Source: Mixophyes australis
Lineage: Eukaryota; Chordata; Amphibia; Anura; Limnodynastidae
Length of the DNA: 64,000 nucleotides
Direction: 5' to 3'
NCBI GenBank assembly: GCA_036250195.1
Contig: JAVHZZ010000006.1
Coordinates: forward strand, 187,239,850-187,303,849
Notes under the pieces: generated by a model
What the model saw: only the letters and a program-made list of their open reading frames with translations
The model's database searches: none
What the model was told of the DNA's origin: nothing
Program-made: the position numbers and the translations under genes
Shown: one piece after another, positions 40,539-51,479 of the stretch
Numbering within the stretch: position 1 is the stretch's first letter
Layout of the letters: the number at the start of each line of letters is the position of its first letter

Positions 40539-43535
40539 ATGGAGACCAAAAATTTGGAGGATAAAGTAGGGAAAGATCAAGACCCACTTCCTCCTAATGC
40601 TGAAGCTGCTGCCACTAGTCATGACATAGACGATGAAATGCCATCAACGTCGTCTTCCAAGCCCGATGCCCAATCTCGTAGTACCGGGCATGTAAAATCC
40701 AAAAAGCCCAAGTTAAGAAAAAGTAGCAAAAAGAGAAACTTTAAATCATCTGAGGAGAAACGTAAAGTTGCCAATATGCCATTTACGACACGGAGTGGCA
40801 AGGAACGGCTTAGGCCCTGGCCCGTGTTCATGACTAGTGGTTTAGCTTCACCCACGGATCTTAGCCCTCCTCCTCCTCCCCCCCCCTACAAAAAATTGAA
40901 GAGAGTTATGCTGTCAGCAACAAAACAGCAAACAACTCTGCCTTCTAAAGAGAAATTATCACAAATCCCCAAGGCGAGTCCAAGGGTGTTGGTGGTTGTC
41001 AAGCCTGACCTTCCCATCACTGTACGGGAAGAGGTGGCTCGGGAGGAGGCTATTGATGATGTAGCTGGCGCTGTGGAGGAACTTGATGATGAGGATGGTG
41101 ATGTGGTTATTGTAAATGAGGCACCAGGGGGGGAAACAGCTGATGTCCATGGGATGAAAAAGCCCATCGTCATGCCTGGTCAGAAGACCAAAAAATGCAC
41201 CTCTTCGGTCTGGAGTTATTTTTATCCAAATCCAGACAACCAATGTATGGCCATATGTAGCTTATGTAAAGCTCAAATAAGCAGGGGTAAGGATCTTGCC
41301 CACCTAGGAACATCCTCCCTTATACGTCACCTGAATAACCTTCATAGTTCAGTGGTTAGTTCAGGAACTGGGGCTAGGACCCTCATCGGTACAGGGACAC
41401 CTAAATCCCGTGGTCCAGTTGGATACACACCAGCAACACCCTCCTCGTCAACTTCCTCCACAATCTCCATCAGATTCAGTCCTGCAGCCCAAGTCAGCAG
41501 CCAGACTGAGTCCTCCTCAATACGGGATTCATCCGAGGAATCCTGCAGCGGTACGCCTACTACTGCCACTGCTGCTGTTGCTGCTGTTAGTCGGTCATCT
41601 TCCCAGAGGGGAAGTCGTAAGACCGCTAAGTCTTTCACAAAACAATTGACCGTCCAACAGTCGTTTGCCATGACCACAAAATACGATAGTAGTCACCCTA
41701 TTGCAAAGCGTATAACTGCGGCTGTAACTGCAATGTTGGTGTTAGACGTGCGCCCGGTGTCCGCCATCAGTGGAGTGGGATTTAGAGGGTTGATGGAGGT
41801 ATTGTGTCCCCGGTACCAAATCCCCTCGAGATTCCACTTCACTAGGCAGGCGATACCAAAAACGTACAGAGAAGTACGATCAAGTGTCCTCAGTGCTCTT
41901 AAAAATGCGGTTGTACCCACTGTCCACTTAACCACGGACATGTGGACAAGTGGTTCTGGGCAAACGAAGGACTATATGACTGTGACAGCCCACTGGGTAG
42001 ATGCATCCCCTTCCGCAGCAACAGCAACAGCTGCATCAGTAGCAGCATCTACAAAATGGCTGCTCATGCAAAGGCAGGCAACATTGTGCATTACAGGCTT
42101 TAATAAGAGGCACAACGCTGACAACATATTAGAGAAAATGAGGGAAATTATCTCCCAGTGGCTTACCCCACTTAGACTCTCATGGGGATTTGTGGTGTCA
42201 GACAATGCCAGTAACATTGTGCGGGCATTAAATATGGGCAATTTCCAGCACGTCCCATGTTTTGCCCACACCATTAATTTGGTGGTGCAGCATTACCTCA
42301 AGAGTGACAGGGGTGTGCAGGAGATGCTTGCGGTGGCGCGCAAAATTGCTGGACACTTTCGGCATTCAGCCAGTGCCTACCGCAGACTAGAGGCACATCA
42401 AAAAAGCATGAACCTGCCCTGCCATCACCTCAAACAAGAGGTTGTGACGCGCTGGAACTCCACCCTCTATATGCTGCAGAGGATGGAGGAGCAGCAAAAG
42501 GCCATTCAGGCCTACACAGCCACCTACGACATAGGCAAAGGAGTGGGGATGCGCCTCAGTCAAGCGCAGTGGAGACTGATTTCCGTGTTGTGCAAGGTTC
42601 TGCAGCCATTTGAACTTGCCACACGAGAAGTCAGTTCCGACACTGCCAGCTTGAGTCAGGTCATTCCCCTGATCAGGCTGTTGCAGAAGCAGCTGGAGAA
42701 AGTGAGGGAGGAGCTGGTAAGCCATTGCGATTACACCAAGCATGTAGCTCTTGTGGATGTAGCCCTTCGTACGCTTTGCCAGGATCCGAGGGTGGTCACT
42801 CTTTTAAAGTCAGAGGAATACATTCTGGCCACCGTGCTCGATCCTCGGTTTAAAGCGTATGTTGTGTCTCTGTTTCCGGCGGACACAAGTCTACAGCGGT
42901 GCAAAGACCTGCTGGTCAGGAGATTGTCCTCTGAAGAGGACCGTGACATGCCAACAGCTCCACCCTCATTTTCTTCCACATCTATGGCTGCGAGGAAAAA
43001 GCTCAGTTTTCCCAAAAGAGGCGCTGGCGGGGATGCTGATAACATCTGGTCCGGACTGAAGGACCTGCCAACCATTGCAGACATGTCTACTGTCGCTGCA
43101 TTGGATGCTGTCACAATAGAAAAAATTGTGGATGATTACTTTGCTGACACCATCCAAGTAGACATGTCAGACAGTCCATATTGTTACTGGCAGGAAAAAA
43201 AGGCAGTTTGGAAGCCCCTGTACAAACTGGCTCTATTTTACCTGAGTTGTCCCCCCTCCAGTGTGTACTCGGAAAGAGTTTTTAGTGCAGCGGGGAACCT
43301 GGTCAGTGAGCGGCGAAGGAGGTTGCTTCCTCATAACGTTGAAAAAATGATGTTTATAAAAATGAATAATCAATTCCTCAATGAAGTACAGCACTGCCCT
43401 TCAGATAGTACAGAGGGACCTGTGGTTGTGGAGTCCAGCGGGGACGAATTGATAATGTGTGATGAGGAGGAAGTACACACTGTAGGGGGAGAGGAATCAG
43501 AGGTTGAGGATGAGGACGACATCTTGCCTCAGTAG
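40539..43535 (+). CDS. hAT transposase with BED zinc finger, intact
   Basis: The enzyme excises and reinserts the element. I start at the ATG at 40539; the frame is open four codons further, but only from a GTG. It encodes about 998 residues without a stop. The first 200 are basic and low complexity, with a likely nuclear localisation region (KSKKPKLRKSSKKRN). A BED-type zinc finger lies near 220-270 (VWSYFY, ICSLCK, then RHLNNLH). The RNase H-like catalytic fold begins near 464 (TTDMWTSG, catalytic Asp), continues with VVSDNASNI (second Asp) near 553, then CFAHTINLVVQ and TRWNSTLYML. The C-terminal dimerisation domain (LALFYLSCPPSSVYSERVFSAAG) is at about 895-950, with a highly acidic tail after it. 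All marker blocks of the superfamily are present. Whether it is active cannot be judged from one copy. Confidence 0.95.
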   Translation: METKNLEDKVGKDQDPLPPNAEAAATSHDIDDEMPSTSSSKPDAQSRSTGHVKSKKPKLRKSSKKRNFKSSEEKRKVANMPFTTRSGKERLRPWPVFMTSGLASPTDLSPPPPPPPYKKLKRVMLSATKQQTTLPSKEKLSQIPKASPRVLVVVKPDLPITVREEVAREEAIDDVAGAVEELDDEDGDVVIVNEAPGGETADVHGMKKPIVMPGQKTKKCTSSVWSYFYPNPDNQCMAICSLCKAQISRGKDLAHLGTSSLIRHLNNLHSSVVSSGTGARTLIGTGTPKSRGPVGYTPATPSSSTSSTISIRFSPAAQVSSQTESSSIRDSSEESCSGTPTTATAAVAAVSRSSSQRGSRKTAKSFTKQLTVQQSFAMTTKYDSSHPIAKRITAAVTAMLVLDVRPVSAISGVGFRGLMEVLCPRYQIPSRFHFTRQAIPKTYREVRSSVLSALKNAVVPTVHLTTDMWTSGSGQTKDYMTVTAHWVDASPSAATATAASVAASTKWLLMQRQATLCITGFNKRHNADNILEKMREIISQWLTPLRLSWGFVVSDNASNIVRALNMGNFQHVPCFAHTINLVVQHYLKSDRGVQEMLAVARKIAGHFRHSASAYRRLEAHQKSMNLPCHHLKQEVVTRWNSTLYMLQRMEEQQKAIQAYTATYDIGKGVGMRLSQAQWRLISVLCKVLQPFELATREVSSDTASLSQVIPLIRLLQKQLEKVREELVSHCDYTKHVALVDVALRTLCQDPRVVTLLKSEEYILATVLDPRFKAYVVSLFPADTSLQRCKDLLVRRLSSEEDRDMPTAPPSFSSTSMAARKKLSFPKRGAGGDADNIWSGLKDLPTIADMSTVAALDAVTIEKIVDDYFADTIQVDMSDSPYCYWQEKKAVWKPLYKLALFYLSCPPSSVYSERVFSAAGNLVSERRRRLLPHNVEKMMFIKMNNQFLNEVQHCPSDSTEGPVVVESSGDELIMCDEEEVHTVGGEESEVEDEDDILPQ

Positions 43536-43590
43536 AGCCTGTTTAGTCTGTACAGGGAGAGATGAATAGCTTTTTTGGTGTGGGGGCCCA

Positions 43591-43654
43591 AACAAACCAA
43601 TCATTTCAGCCAAAGTTGTTTGGTAGGCCCTGTCGCTGAAATGATTGGTTTGTT
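43591..43654 (+). other. Perfect 20-bp stem-loop downstream of the transposase
   Basis: AACAAACCAATCATTTCAGC at 43591-43610 pairs perfectly with 43635-43654 around a 24-base loop. Related hairpins with different arm sequences are in the relics at 47716-47777 and 4775-4836. Confidence 0.9.
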
Positions 43655-43892
43655 AAAGTGTGCATGTCCTATTTCAACAACATAAGGGTGGGTGTGAGGG
43701 CCCAAGGACAATTCCATCTTGGACCTTTTTTTTTGGCATTATATGACCAATCAACAGTCGTTTGCCATGTTCAAAAAGTAAAACCAAATTTAAAAAAATA
43801 CAAGAAATTAAACCAAAAGTAAAATGCCGTGTCATAATTTAAAACAAGAGGTATTGACGTGCTCTAAAACTACTGTATTGTTGTTTATATTT

Positions 43893-44601
43893 TATAAACA
43901 CTACACTTGAAAGCTTGAGTCTTTCAATAAAAAAGTAACTGTCCATTGCACGACTATGTGCAACAGGGACATTTTTTTGGGTTTACAAAGTCAAACAATA
44001 ACACTTTGACCCTGTCTGTCTGGGATCTCAATGACGAATTGTCTGTACCATGTTTGGAGGAGGTATTGTGGCCCCGGTATCAAATTGGGTACCGGGGCCA
44101 CCCCACTACGCAGTCCAGATACTTGTTTGGTGGAATTCAGACCAGTTGAGGGTTTTATTATTATATTGTGTGGACCACTCTATCTATACCACACTACAAC
44201 TCTATACCACTCTATTTCATACTTTAATTCTATTTCATACTTTAATTCTATTTCATACTTTAATTCTATTACTAATTAATTACCATAAAGAGGAACAAAA
44301 TAAACCAATTTTACCAAAAGTATAATATGACTTAGACTTACAAACACTACACTTGAAAGATCGTGCCTTTAAATGAAAAAGTCAGTCTTCATTGCACGAC
44401 TATGTGCAACAGGGACATTTTTTTGGGTTTACAAAGTCAAACAATAACACTTTGACCCTGTCTGTCTGGGATCTCAATGACGAATTGTCTGTACCATGTT
44501 TGGAGGAGGTATTGTGGCCCCGGTATCAAATTGGGTACCGGGGCCACCCCACTATGCAGTCCAGATACTTGTTTGGTGGAATTCAGACACGTGGAGGGTT
44601 T
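43893..44601 (+). repeat. Direct duplication of 446-bp period in the hAT 3' region
   Basis: The segment 43893-44155 is repeated at 44339-44601 with few differences. Each copy includes the palindromic GGCCCCGGTATCAAATTGGG then TACCGGGGCC stretch. A third degraded GGCCTCGGTACC copy is at 44613-44645. Frames crossing it are non-coding. Confidence 0.9.
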
Positions 44602-44874
44602 TTTAATTATATTGTGGCCTCGGTACCAAATTGTGTACCGGGGCCACCACACTACGCAGTCAAGATAGATAGATGCGTATTGCGTATCATAGATAAAGTA
44701 CATTCAGTGGTGTGGGGCAAATTGAAAAATATTCAAAATGCACTGACATTATCAAAAACAAGAGGTTGTCACACGCTAAAACTCCAACATGTATATGATG
44801 GAGAGGATAGAGGAGCAGCCGTATGTGTAGTGTAATGCAGATCTGTTGAAGGTTTTTTATATATTTTATTGTGG

Positions 44875-45372
44875 TGCCCAGTGCCCACTCCTCTACGCAG
44901 TCCAGGTACAATTATTGGTGCGAATCATAAAAGTTCAGGGTTTTTAAGATATTGTGGTGACCCACTCCTCTACGCAGTCCAGGTACAATTATTGGTGCGA
45001 ATCATAAAAGTTCAGGGTTTTTAAGATATTGTGGTGACCCACTCCTCTACGCAGTCCAGGTACAATTATTGGTGCGAATCATAAAAGTTCAGGGTTTTTA
45101 AGATATTGTGGTGACCCACTCCTCTACGCAGTCCAGGTACAATTATTGGTGCGAATCATAAAAGTTCAGGGTTTTTAATATATTGTGGTGACCCACTCCT
45201 CTACGCAGTCCAGGTACATTTATTGGTGCGATTCATAAAAGTTCAGGGTTTTTAATATATATTGTGGTGACCCACTCCTCTACGCAGTCCAGGTACATTT
45301 ATTGGTGCGATTCATAAAAGTTCAGGGTTTTTAATATATATTGTGGTGACCCACTCCTCTACGCAGTCCAGA
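44875..45372 (+). repeat. Tandem repeat of 77-79 bp near the hAT 3' end, seven copies
   Basis: CACTCCTCTACGCAGTCCAG recurs at 44886, 44963, 45040, 45117, 45194, 45273 and 45352. The spacing grows from 77 to 79 in the last two copies, which carry an added TA in the TTTTTAATATAT part. Confidence 0.96.
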
Positions 45373-45686
45373 AAGATACCTTGTTGCAACGTTTTGGACT
45401 AATAACTATATTGTGAGGTGTTCAGAATACACTGTAAATTAGTGGAAATGCTTGTTATTGAATGTTATTGAGGTTAATAATAGCCTAGGAGTGAAAATAA
45501 GCCCAAAAACTTGATTTTTAAACTTTTTATGTTTTTTTCAAAAAAAATCCGAATCCAATACCTTAAATCCGAACCGAGACCTTTCGTCAAGTGTTTTGCG
45601 AGACAAATCCGAACCTCAAAAATAACGAAAATCCGGATCCAAAACACAAAACACGAGACCTCAAAAGTCGCCGGTGCACATCCCTA

Positions 45687-45870
45687 GAAATAACACCGAA
45701 ACAATGTAACCTATTACAACGCCAATAGTTTTCTGCAATCCTACAAGACCTTTAAGTTATATAAAATGTGCCCTGCTCAGACAACAGCATCATAGAAATA
45801 GGTCACTCATAAAAGTCGTACTTATGCTTTTAATATGTAGATTAGTAATACTTTATAAAATCAATACATA
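45687..45870 (+). repeat. Repeat R resumes after the hAT insertion
   Basis: Starting with the duplicated GAAATAAC, the sequence ACCGAAACAATGTAACC and the following 150 bases match 38897-39060. It shows the hAT element landed inside a repeat copy. Confidence 0.85.
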
Positions 45871-46289
45871 CTAAAACCTTTATCATTTGTCATTGGGATG
45901 CTGCCCGTGATTAAAGTTGAGTTTCAATGGCATCTTCAATTTGGAACTACAAATGAAGTGTAAGTTGTACTTTATCCCCTACACCTGGAAGGGTGGGCCG
46001 GTGATGTACAACCTGAACTTGTTTACAGTAAGGGCATGCATACATAAGTGGATTAAGTGGATTATTCAGATTTGGCTGCAGTTACAGATGCATCTCTTAG
46101 GATGTGAAAAACTTACGGCTACAATTTGTCTTTACTAGTAAAATGTTAATGTGCTCATGTAGAGTTGGACATTCAGGTGTTTTTTCATAAACTACACAAT
46201 TCCAAATTGCACATGCTCCAAAATTGAGTATACTTACGTATGTATGCAGGGTTTGTTGCATCTTACCCTTACGATTCCTTACACTTGGG

Positions 46290-46920
46290 TAGGTGGAATG
46301 GGGGAGGAAAGCAATGGGAAAGCATAGATTGATTACAGTAAGCGCATTTACACGAAATTGGAACTCAGGTAGACCTGAACAAATATGCATATATACTTGT
46401 CAGGAGGTGTTTCTCTTGCGTGTGCTGTAGGGCTGTTGCATTAAGATGGTGGGTTTCCTCCGGGTGCTCCGGTTTCCTCCCACACACCAAAAACATACTG
46501 GTAGGTTAATTGGCTGCTATCAAAAATTGACCCTAACCTCTACCTCTCTATCTGTATGTGTATGTGTGAGTGTGTGTCTATATTAGGGAATTTAGACTGT
46601 AAGCTCCAATGGGGCAGGGACTGATGTGAATGAGTTCTCTGTACAGCGCTGCGGAATTAGTGGCGCTATATAAATAAATGATGATGATGATGATGATAAT
46701 GGTGATGATCTGCAACAGTAGGTATCTGTTTCTTGTATCTTAAGCCTCCCAGTGATAGTATTTCATTTATTGGTGTAGGCGCTATGATATATGAAGTCAC
46801 AAACATTTGCACTACTTAATTGATATTTCCAATTGGACTGTGGCAGGAAAGAAGCTTCCGATCTGATTTTTAAAGGTTTAAACAAGATATCTGTATTTTA
46901 CTATGCTTCATATGCTGAAT
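46290..46920 (+). repeat. Segment related to 49790-50110, carrying a SINE
   Basis: Blocks before the SINE (TTGATTACAGTAAGCGC, then AGGAGGTGTTTCTCTTGCG) and after it (ATATATGAAGTCACAAACATTTGCAC) recur in the same order and strand near 49795, 49855 and 50010. The second copy lacks the SINE. Confidence 0.6.
46447..46712 (+). mobile_element. SINE, 5'-truncated
   Basis: It starts in the core (GGGTTTCCTCCGGGTGCTCCGG) and ends GGCGCTATATAAATAAATGATGATGATG. The tRNA-like head is missing. It lies in a segment whose paralogue at 49790-50110 lacks it. Confidence 0.88.
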
Positions 46921-46997
46921 GCAATTCTTACATCTATAAATAACACTGTTCAGACACTATTCTCTTGTTTGTATAAGATAAATCATTACATTATTAT

Positions 46998-47870
46998 TAA
47001 AGATGTGCGCGGACACACATGTTTTGGTTTTGGATGTGGTCTTGGTTCTAAAATGACTTTGTGTTTAGGCTTCATTACAGGTTTTTCCCCAAAATCATGA
47101 AAGGTTTGGCTTTGGTTTTGGATCTGAATTTAATTAAAAATTGTGAAAAATAGGTAAATGGTGTGATCTTTAGCTGCTTTTGCTCCTATATTACTATTTA
47201 TAGCACTAACAGTCATTTGCAGTTTTCTAACGCCAATGTCCACATTTTTCACCTATTTTGGCCAAAGTATTGCTGCTGACCCTCTCCAATGTATTGCTGC
47301 TGACCCTCTTCAATGTATACAATGTATCCGATGTATATAAAACAAAAAATACAGTTAACAGCGCTTATCCTTAACTCTGCATGCATATCTGTGTGTATCT
47401 AGAAAAATGAAAACATGAGGTATTAGTTCATATTTTGATCAAAATATTTAAGCCTGCATCCCAACGTCAAAAGCACCTAATTATATGCAGACACTCTCCA
47501 ATGTGTCACACATGATGTCTAACAGTTGCCTACTTGGTGTATCTTATTTTTTTTTAAATGAAAATGTAATTGATTTTGACATCTTTGATGAGGATGATGA
47601 TAAAGGTGATAACATTATTATTGTCATGACTGTTATCAAAATTCCATGATTTATTTGTTAACATCCCTATCTATTCTCCAGTTCAACAACCAGATTGTTT
47701 GCTTTTGTTGGGGCCCAAACAAATCAAGCACTTCAGCCACAAAACGGCAGTCTCTGTCGCTGAAGTGCTTTGTTTGGTAAACCATGTGCATTTTCTTTAC
47801 AACATAAGGGTGAGTGGGTGGGCCCAAGGACAACGTCATCTTGAATTGCAACATTTAACATTGTGCCCTC
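46998..47870 (+). mobile_element. hAT-family relics
   Basis: At 46998 the sequence AAAGATGTGCGCGGACAC and the GTTTTGGTTTTGGAT stretch resemble a terminus of the family of 39476-45686. At 47711-47850 the hairpin, ATGTGCATTTTCTTTACAACATAAGGGTGAGTG and GGGCCCAAGG follow the order found after the intact transposase. The two parts appear to have opposite orientations, so this may be two relics. Nothing is coding. Confidence 0.6.
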
Positions 47871-48329
47871 TCACTATATTTTCAATGTCTACTAATGCCG
47901 CTGACCGCATTTGAGGTCTTGTGTCCACTCTCTTCTTAATGAAGGATTTTGTAACTCTGTCTTTGTTGCATTTTCTTTCTCCGTTTCAAGTAAAAAAATA
48001 ATTAACCAGTCTATACAGTTCAGTAACTCCATCACATAGCGTAAATCGTCACTCATCATATCTCCATCTATACATGTATTCTTTGCCAGTGCCAAATTCA
48101 GTCCTCTTAATTTCTCAGAATGTGGACTTTCAATTGCATTGTCTTGTCAAGACAGATGTTTTTGGTAACCAAATCTGCATCAATGTCAGTTATACACACT
48201 TACTTGTGTGGGAAGGTCAACTATTGACCTATCTGTACTGCATGTTTTACATATTTCTTACACTTGACTAATATAACATATAAATTACACTGGTCAACAC
48301 TCTTTTTATTGCCAATCATAATTGAGTGA

Positions 48330-48700
48330 TTTTGTGCCGAAGAAAATCTGTTGATGATTAATGGTTTAAGCAGGGAGACATGAAATGTATTGGAGATGCG
48401 GAGAGAAAAAGCTGTAATTTGAAAAAAAACAAGATTAATGACCCGTTAAATCTTGTAAGGACCGATGAAGCGTGGAGCAAATTTCATAGAAGGTACTTTA
48501 AGATTACGTGCTGGGTGGAAAGCCACACTATATCTCCCACTCTAAGTGCCGAAACTGCTCGGCGCCTGTTGTCAGCAAAGCGATTATAATGATCCGAAGA
48601 TTTTCTGAGTCAGGTTACAACCCTGGACCAGATGGAAGAGAAGTCATGCTGGAGAGCGTCCACAGCAGGAACCTAGGTGGGAGGGAGGGCTGAAAATTTG
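48330..48700 (-). pseudogene. Gypsy integrase C-terminal fragment, minus strand
   Basis: Read on the minus strand it gives RVGDIVWLSTQHV, LKVPSMKFAPRFIGPYK and NTFHVSLLKPLIINRFS, matching the end of the Gypsy integrase at 2900-3140 of this window closely. It has a stop and frame changes, and no chromodomain or LTR attached. It is a remnant of the same or a sister family. Confidence 0.88.
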
Positions 48701-49789
48701 GGAAGAGGAGGATGTAACTGCCTCTTCACTCTCCATGATGCATGTTGTCTAACATTCCAAATTTAGTGTGTGCTTAGTGTTTCAACATTTTTATCTCTTG
48801 CACACTAATGCTTGTAGCCTGAGCTGCTTACCTCTAGTGCAAGGGGACAAAAAGCATAGGATCCCCCAGTTATAATGTTTACCAACCACAACCTGGACAG
48901 CATGGGACTGAATTCCCAGGGAGAAAAAAATGTGCAAGGACCCCCCTGGAGCAAACCAGCACTGTGCTGAATAGTACTGGGGAACATCCCAAACCACATA
49001 GGACAGTAGGGGTTTGGCGTAAGGAATAAAAGTCAGTAAAATGTTAGTTAAGTGTGTGGATCTACAAGTGCCAGTAAGCCCTGACAGCCATTAACTGATT
49101 GGGCATGGTGGTGCTTGTAGAATTACAAGTGCCAGCATGCCAATAGCTGCAATTTGCTCCCAGAGCATTCAACATGAATAAGATATACCCTTGCAGCCAG
49201 TGCCCAATGGAACCTGTAGTTCTACACACTTAAAAAACACAAACTTCATTTTAAGATCCTTTATTAGAAATAAAGTCTCATTCCCTTGTTCCCATCTTTA
49301 TTATACATCTAAACCCCTAGTTATCTTCTTTTGTTCTGATCTAAATTATCAAATAAAAAAAAACCCTGATAGGAAAACATACAGCATGCACCTAGTAGAA
49401 CAGTGATGGAATGAAATAAAAGGGGCCTGTCCATGTCTAACTAATCAGAGTGGTTAGTCTCTAATTGGTTTTCTCACTCTCCAACCATTCTCACTAGTTA
49501 GTTGTATATAGACCCCCAGTGGACTATGCATGACCTACATGGTATCATTGGGAGGTATGTATAATCTCAGGATCAGTTATTACAGTGCTAGTATACACTG
49601 TATCACTGCATTGTATTATAGCTGCAATTCTCAATTTCTGTCCTTCTCAGGGCAGTTATATAAGAGAATGTGCAGATTGTGAAGCTTCACAGGGTGCATG
49701 TGGGACAATAGACTTATAATAATTACATTTATACAGGAAAATTGTACTGTGGATAAGAGGAATGGAGCAGAGAAGGACAGGCAAGTATA
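48701..49789. other. No gene seen
   Basis: Mixed unclassified sequence. Near 49050-49200 the pattern TACAAGTGCCAG...CATGC is repeated loosely and may be an old DNA element. Confidence 0.45.
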
Positions 49790-50110
49790 GGTTGAGTACA
49801 GTCATGTAATTGCACTTAATTAGATGTGGGCACATGCACAGATATACCTTTTAGAAGGCGTATCTTTTGCGGGCATGGAGGGCTGGTTAATTAATATGCC
49901 ATGATGATAATGACTACTATCAACACTTTATAGTTGTGTCTTATTGGTTGATTGTGTATTGACGCTTCCAGCTGATATTACATAAATGAATAGCATCAGC
50001 TATAATATATGAAGTCGCAGGCATCTATTCGCATTACTTGACATTTGCATTTAGACTATTGCAGGAAATTCCCATTTGATTTTTAATAGATAAATAAAAG
50101 ATGTATTAAA
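49790..50110 (+). repeat. Paralogue of 46290-46920 without the SINE
   Basis: Shared blocks include TTGAGTACAGT, AGAAGGCGTATCTTTTGCG, ATATATGAAGTCGCAGGCATC and GACTATTGCAGGAAATTC. It forms a direct pair about 3.5 kb apart. Confidence 0.55.
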
Positions 50111-51479
50111 TTAAATTTTATATGGAAAATTAAGTTATTGTGTATTAAAAACTGTCAAGAGAATATTCTCTCCCGTACATGATGCTTCATCACATTATTA
50201 TATTGTGTACGAATATGGTATTGCAACATAAGCAATTACTACAAGCACTCTCAAGCCACATCTCTAAGCTATTGTGAGGTGTATTTTAAAAGACAACAAG
50301 AATCGCGCTCCCACTTAAGTGTTTATGTTTGCATTATAGTAAACTATGCTACCAAAAGGTTTGTGAAAGTTCCCAATTCCACGGCTATCTGGTCTCTGTA
50401 AGAGACATACCTTGGCTTAAACTAGTTATGCAAATGAACATATTGTGTGAGTTTGCCACTAAACTATGTACACATATGTCATATATATAACCCAGAAATA
50501 ATCTCTATAGCGTCTTTGTGCAGGACATATAAAAAGATTCCAAACATTATTTTCTGTGATGTTTCTATAAACTATAAACAGTTTATTAGTTAGAATAAAA
50601 TTACTTCTCTAAAATAGACTCAGTAAACACATTATCATATCACATAGCAAAAATGTTGCTGGTGCAGTACAACATGAAGCATCGGCACAAACTTATGTTT
50701 CACGCTTGGCCTTCTGCCCACCCTGATCATTTGCCTTGTTGTGCAAATCACCTGGAGCACTAGGAAAATGCAGAAAACCATAATGTTTTTTTTTAAAAAA
50801 TGTTAGCATTGCTTAACCCAGTGGTACTTTATTATTATAAATCTTAAATATTGAAAATAAATAATGCAACAAAAAACAAATCTCACTTTATATTGCATTT
50901 ATATGTTCCTTCCCCCTACAGCACCTTTTATTTACATACCTGGTTGATTATAATGGAGTATATATTTATATCATAATATAGCAATACATTATATAATATT
51001 GTTCTATTACAGTACTGAACACAGGGGCTGATTTCTAAAAGTGCAAAAAGCCTTTTTGGTTTTACAAAATGGATATTTTTTGCCAGCAAAAGGGCTGAAC
51101 AGAGCACTGGCTCTGGGGGGGGGGGGCTGGGGCACTTAAGAAAGTGATGTCCCTATAATGTAACATGGTTATCATTTTAGATAAATAAACAGGCAATATT
51201 TTGTAAACTACTGTTAGGTGAACGTATAGTGTGAAGTGGGGCATACCCTCCAACTGTCCTTGCAGTCAGACCAAATCCTGACTAAGCGAGACAGGTACAC
51301 AAATTCTGGACTGCCCCACAAGATTAAGGACAGATGACAGACTGTCCTGATCTCCCCTACCTGTTCTTGTCGCTTTTACTACCTGTGGCTGCTGGTGTCT
51401 TTAGCTACTGTTTGTCTGGATCCTGGAATGTTGGAGGCTCTATTTAAAAAAAAAAATGGGTACATGAAATTTAGAAAAC
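50111..51479. other. No gene seen; AT-rich
   Basis: No domain-bearing frame. A stretch near 51244-51440 starting CATACCCTCCAACTGTCC and ending CTGGAATGTTGGAGG has inverted-looking ends and may be an old MITE, but I could not define it. Confidence 0.4.

Larger units (their letters stand above)
39476..45686 (+). mobile_element. hAT transposon, full length, with intact transposase
   Basis: The element is 6211 bp. It starts TAGGGATGAGCGC and ends with the inverse GCACATCCCTA, so the terminal inverted repeats share TAGGGATG-(A/T)-GC. The 8 bases GAAATAAC precede it (39468-39475) and follow it (45687-45694). The flanks join to give the sequence of an uninterrupted paralogous repeat at 38890-38970. 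Inside are a 15-bp repeat array (39711-39860), the transposase (40539-43535), a stem-loop, a 446-bp duplication and a 77-79 bp array (44875-45372). The termini, duplication and open transposase indicate a recent insertion. Confidence 0.97.

Noticed and set aside
40619..43157. Several minus-strand frames of 60-127 codons opposite the hAT transposase
   Set aside because: They are shadows of the conserved plus-strand coding region.
44875..45372. Regular repeats that could suggest a CRISPR array
   Set aside because: The whole 77-79 bp unit is repeated, with no variable spacers, and it lies in a eukaryotic transposon.
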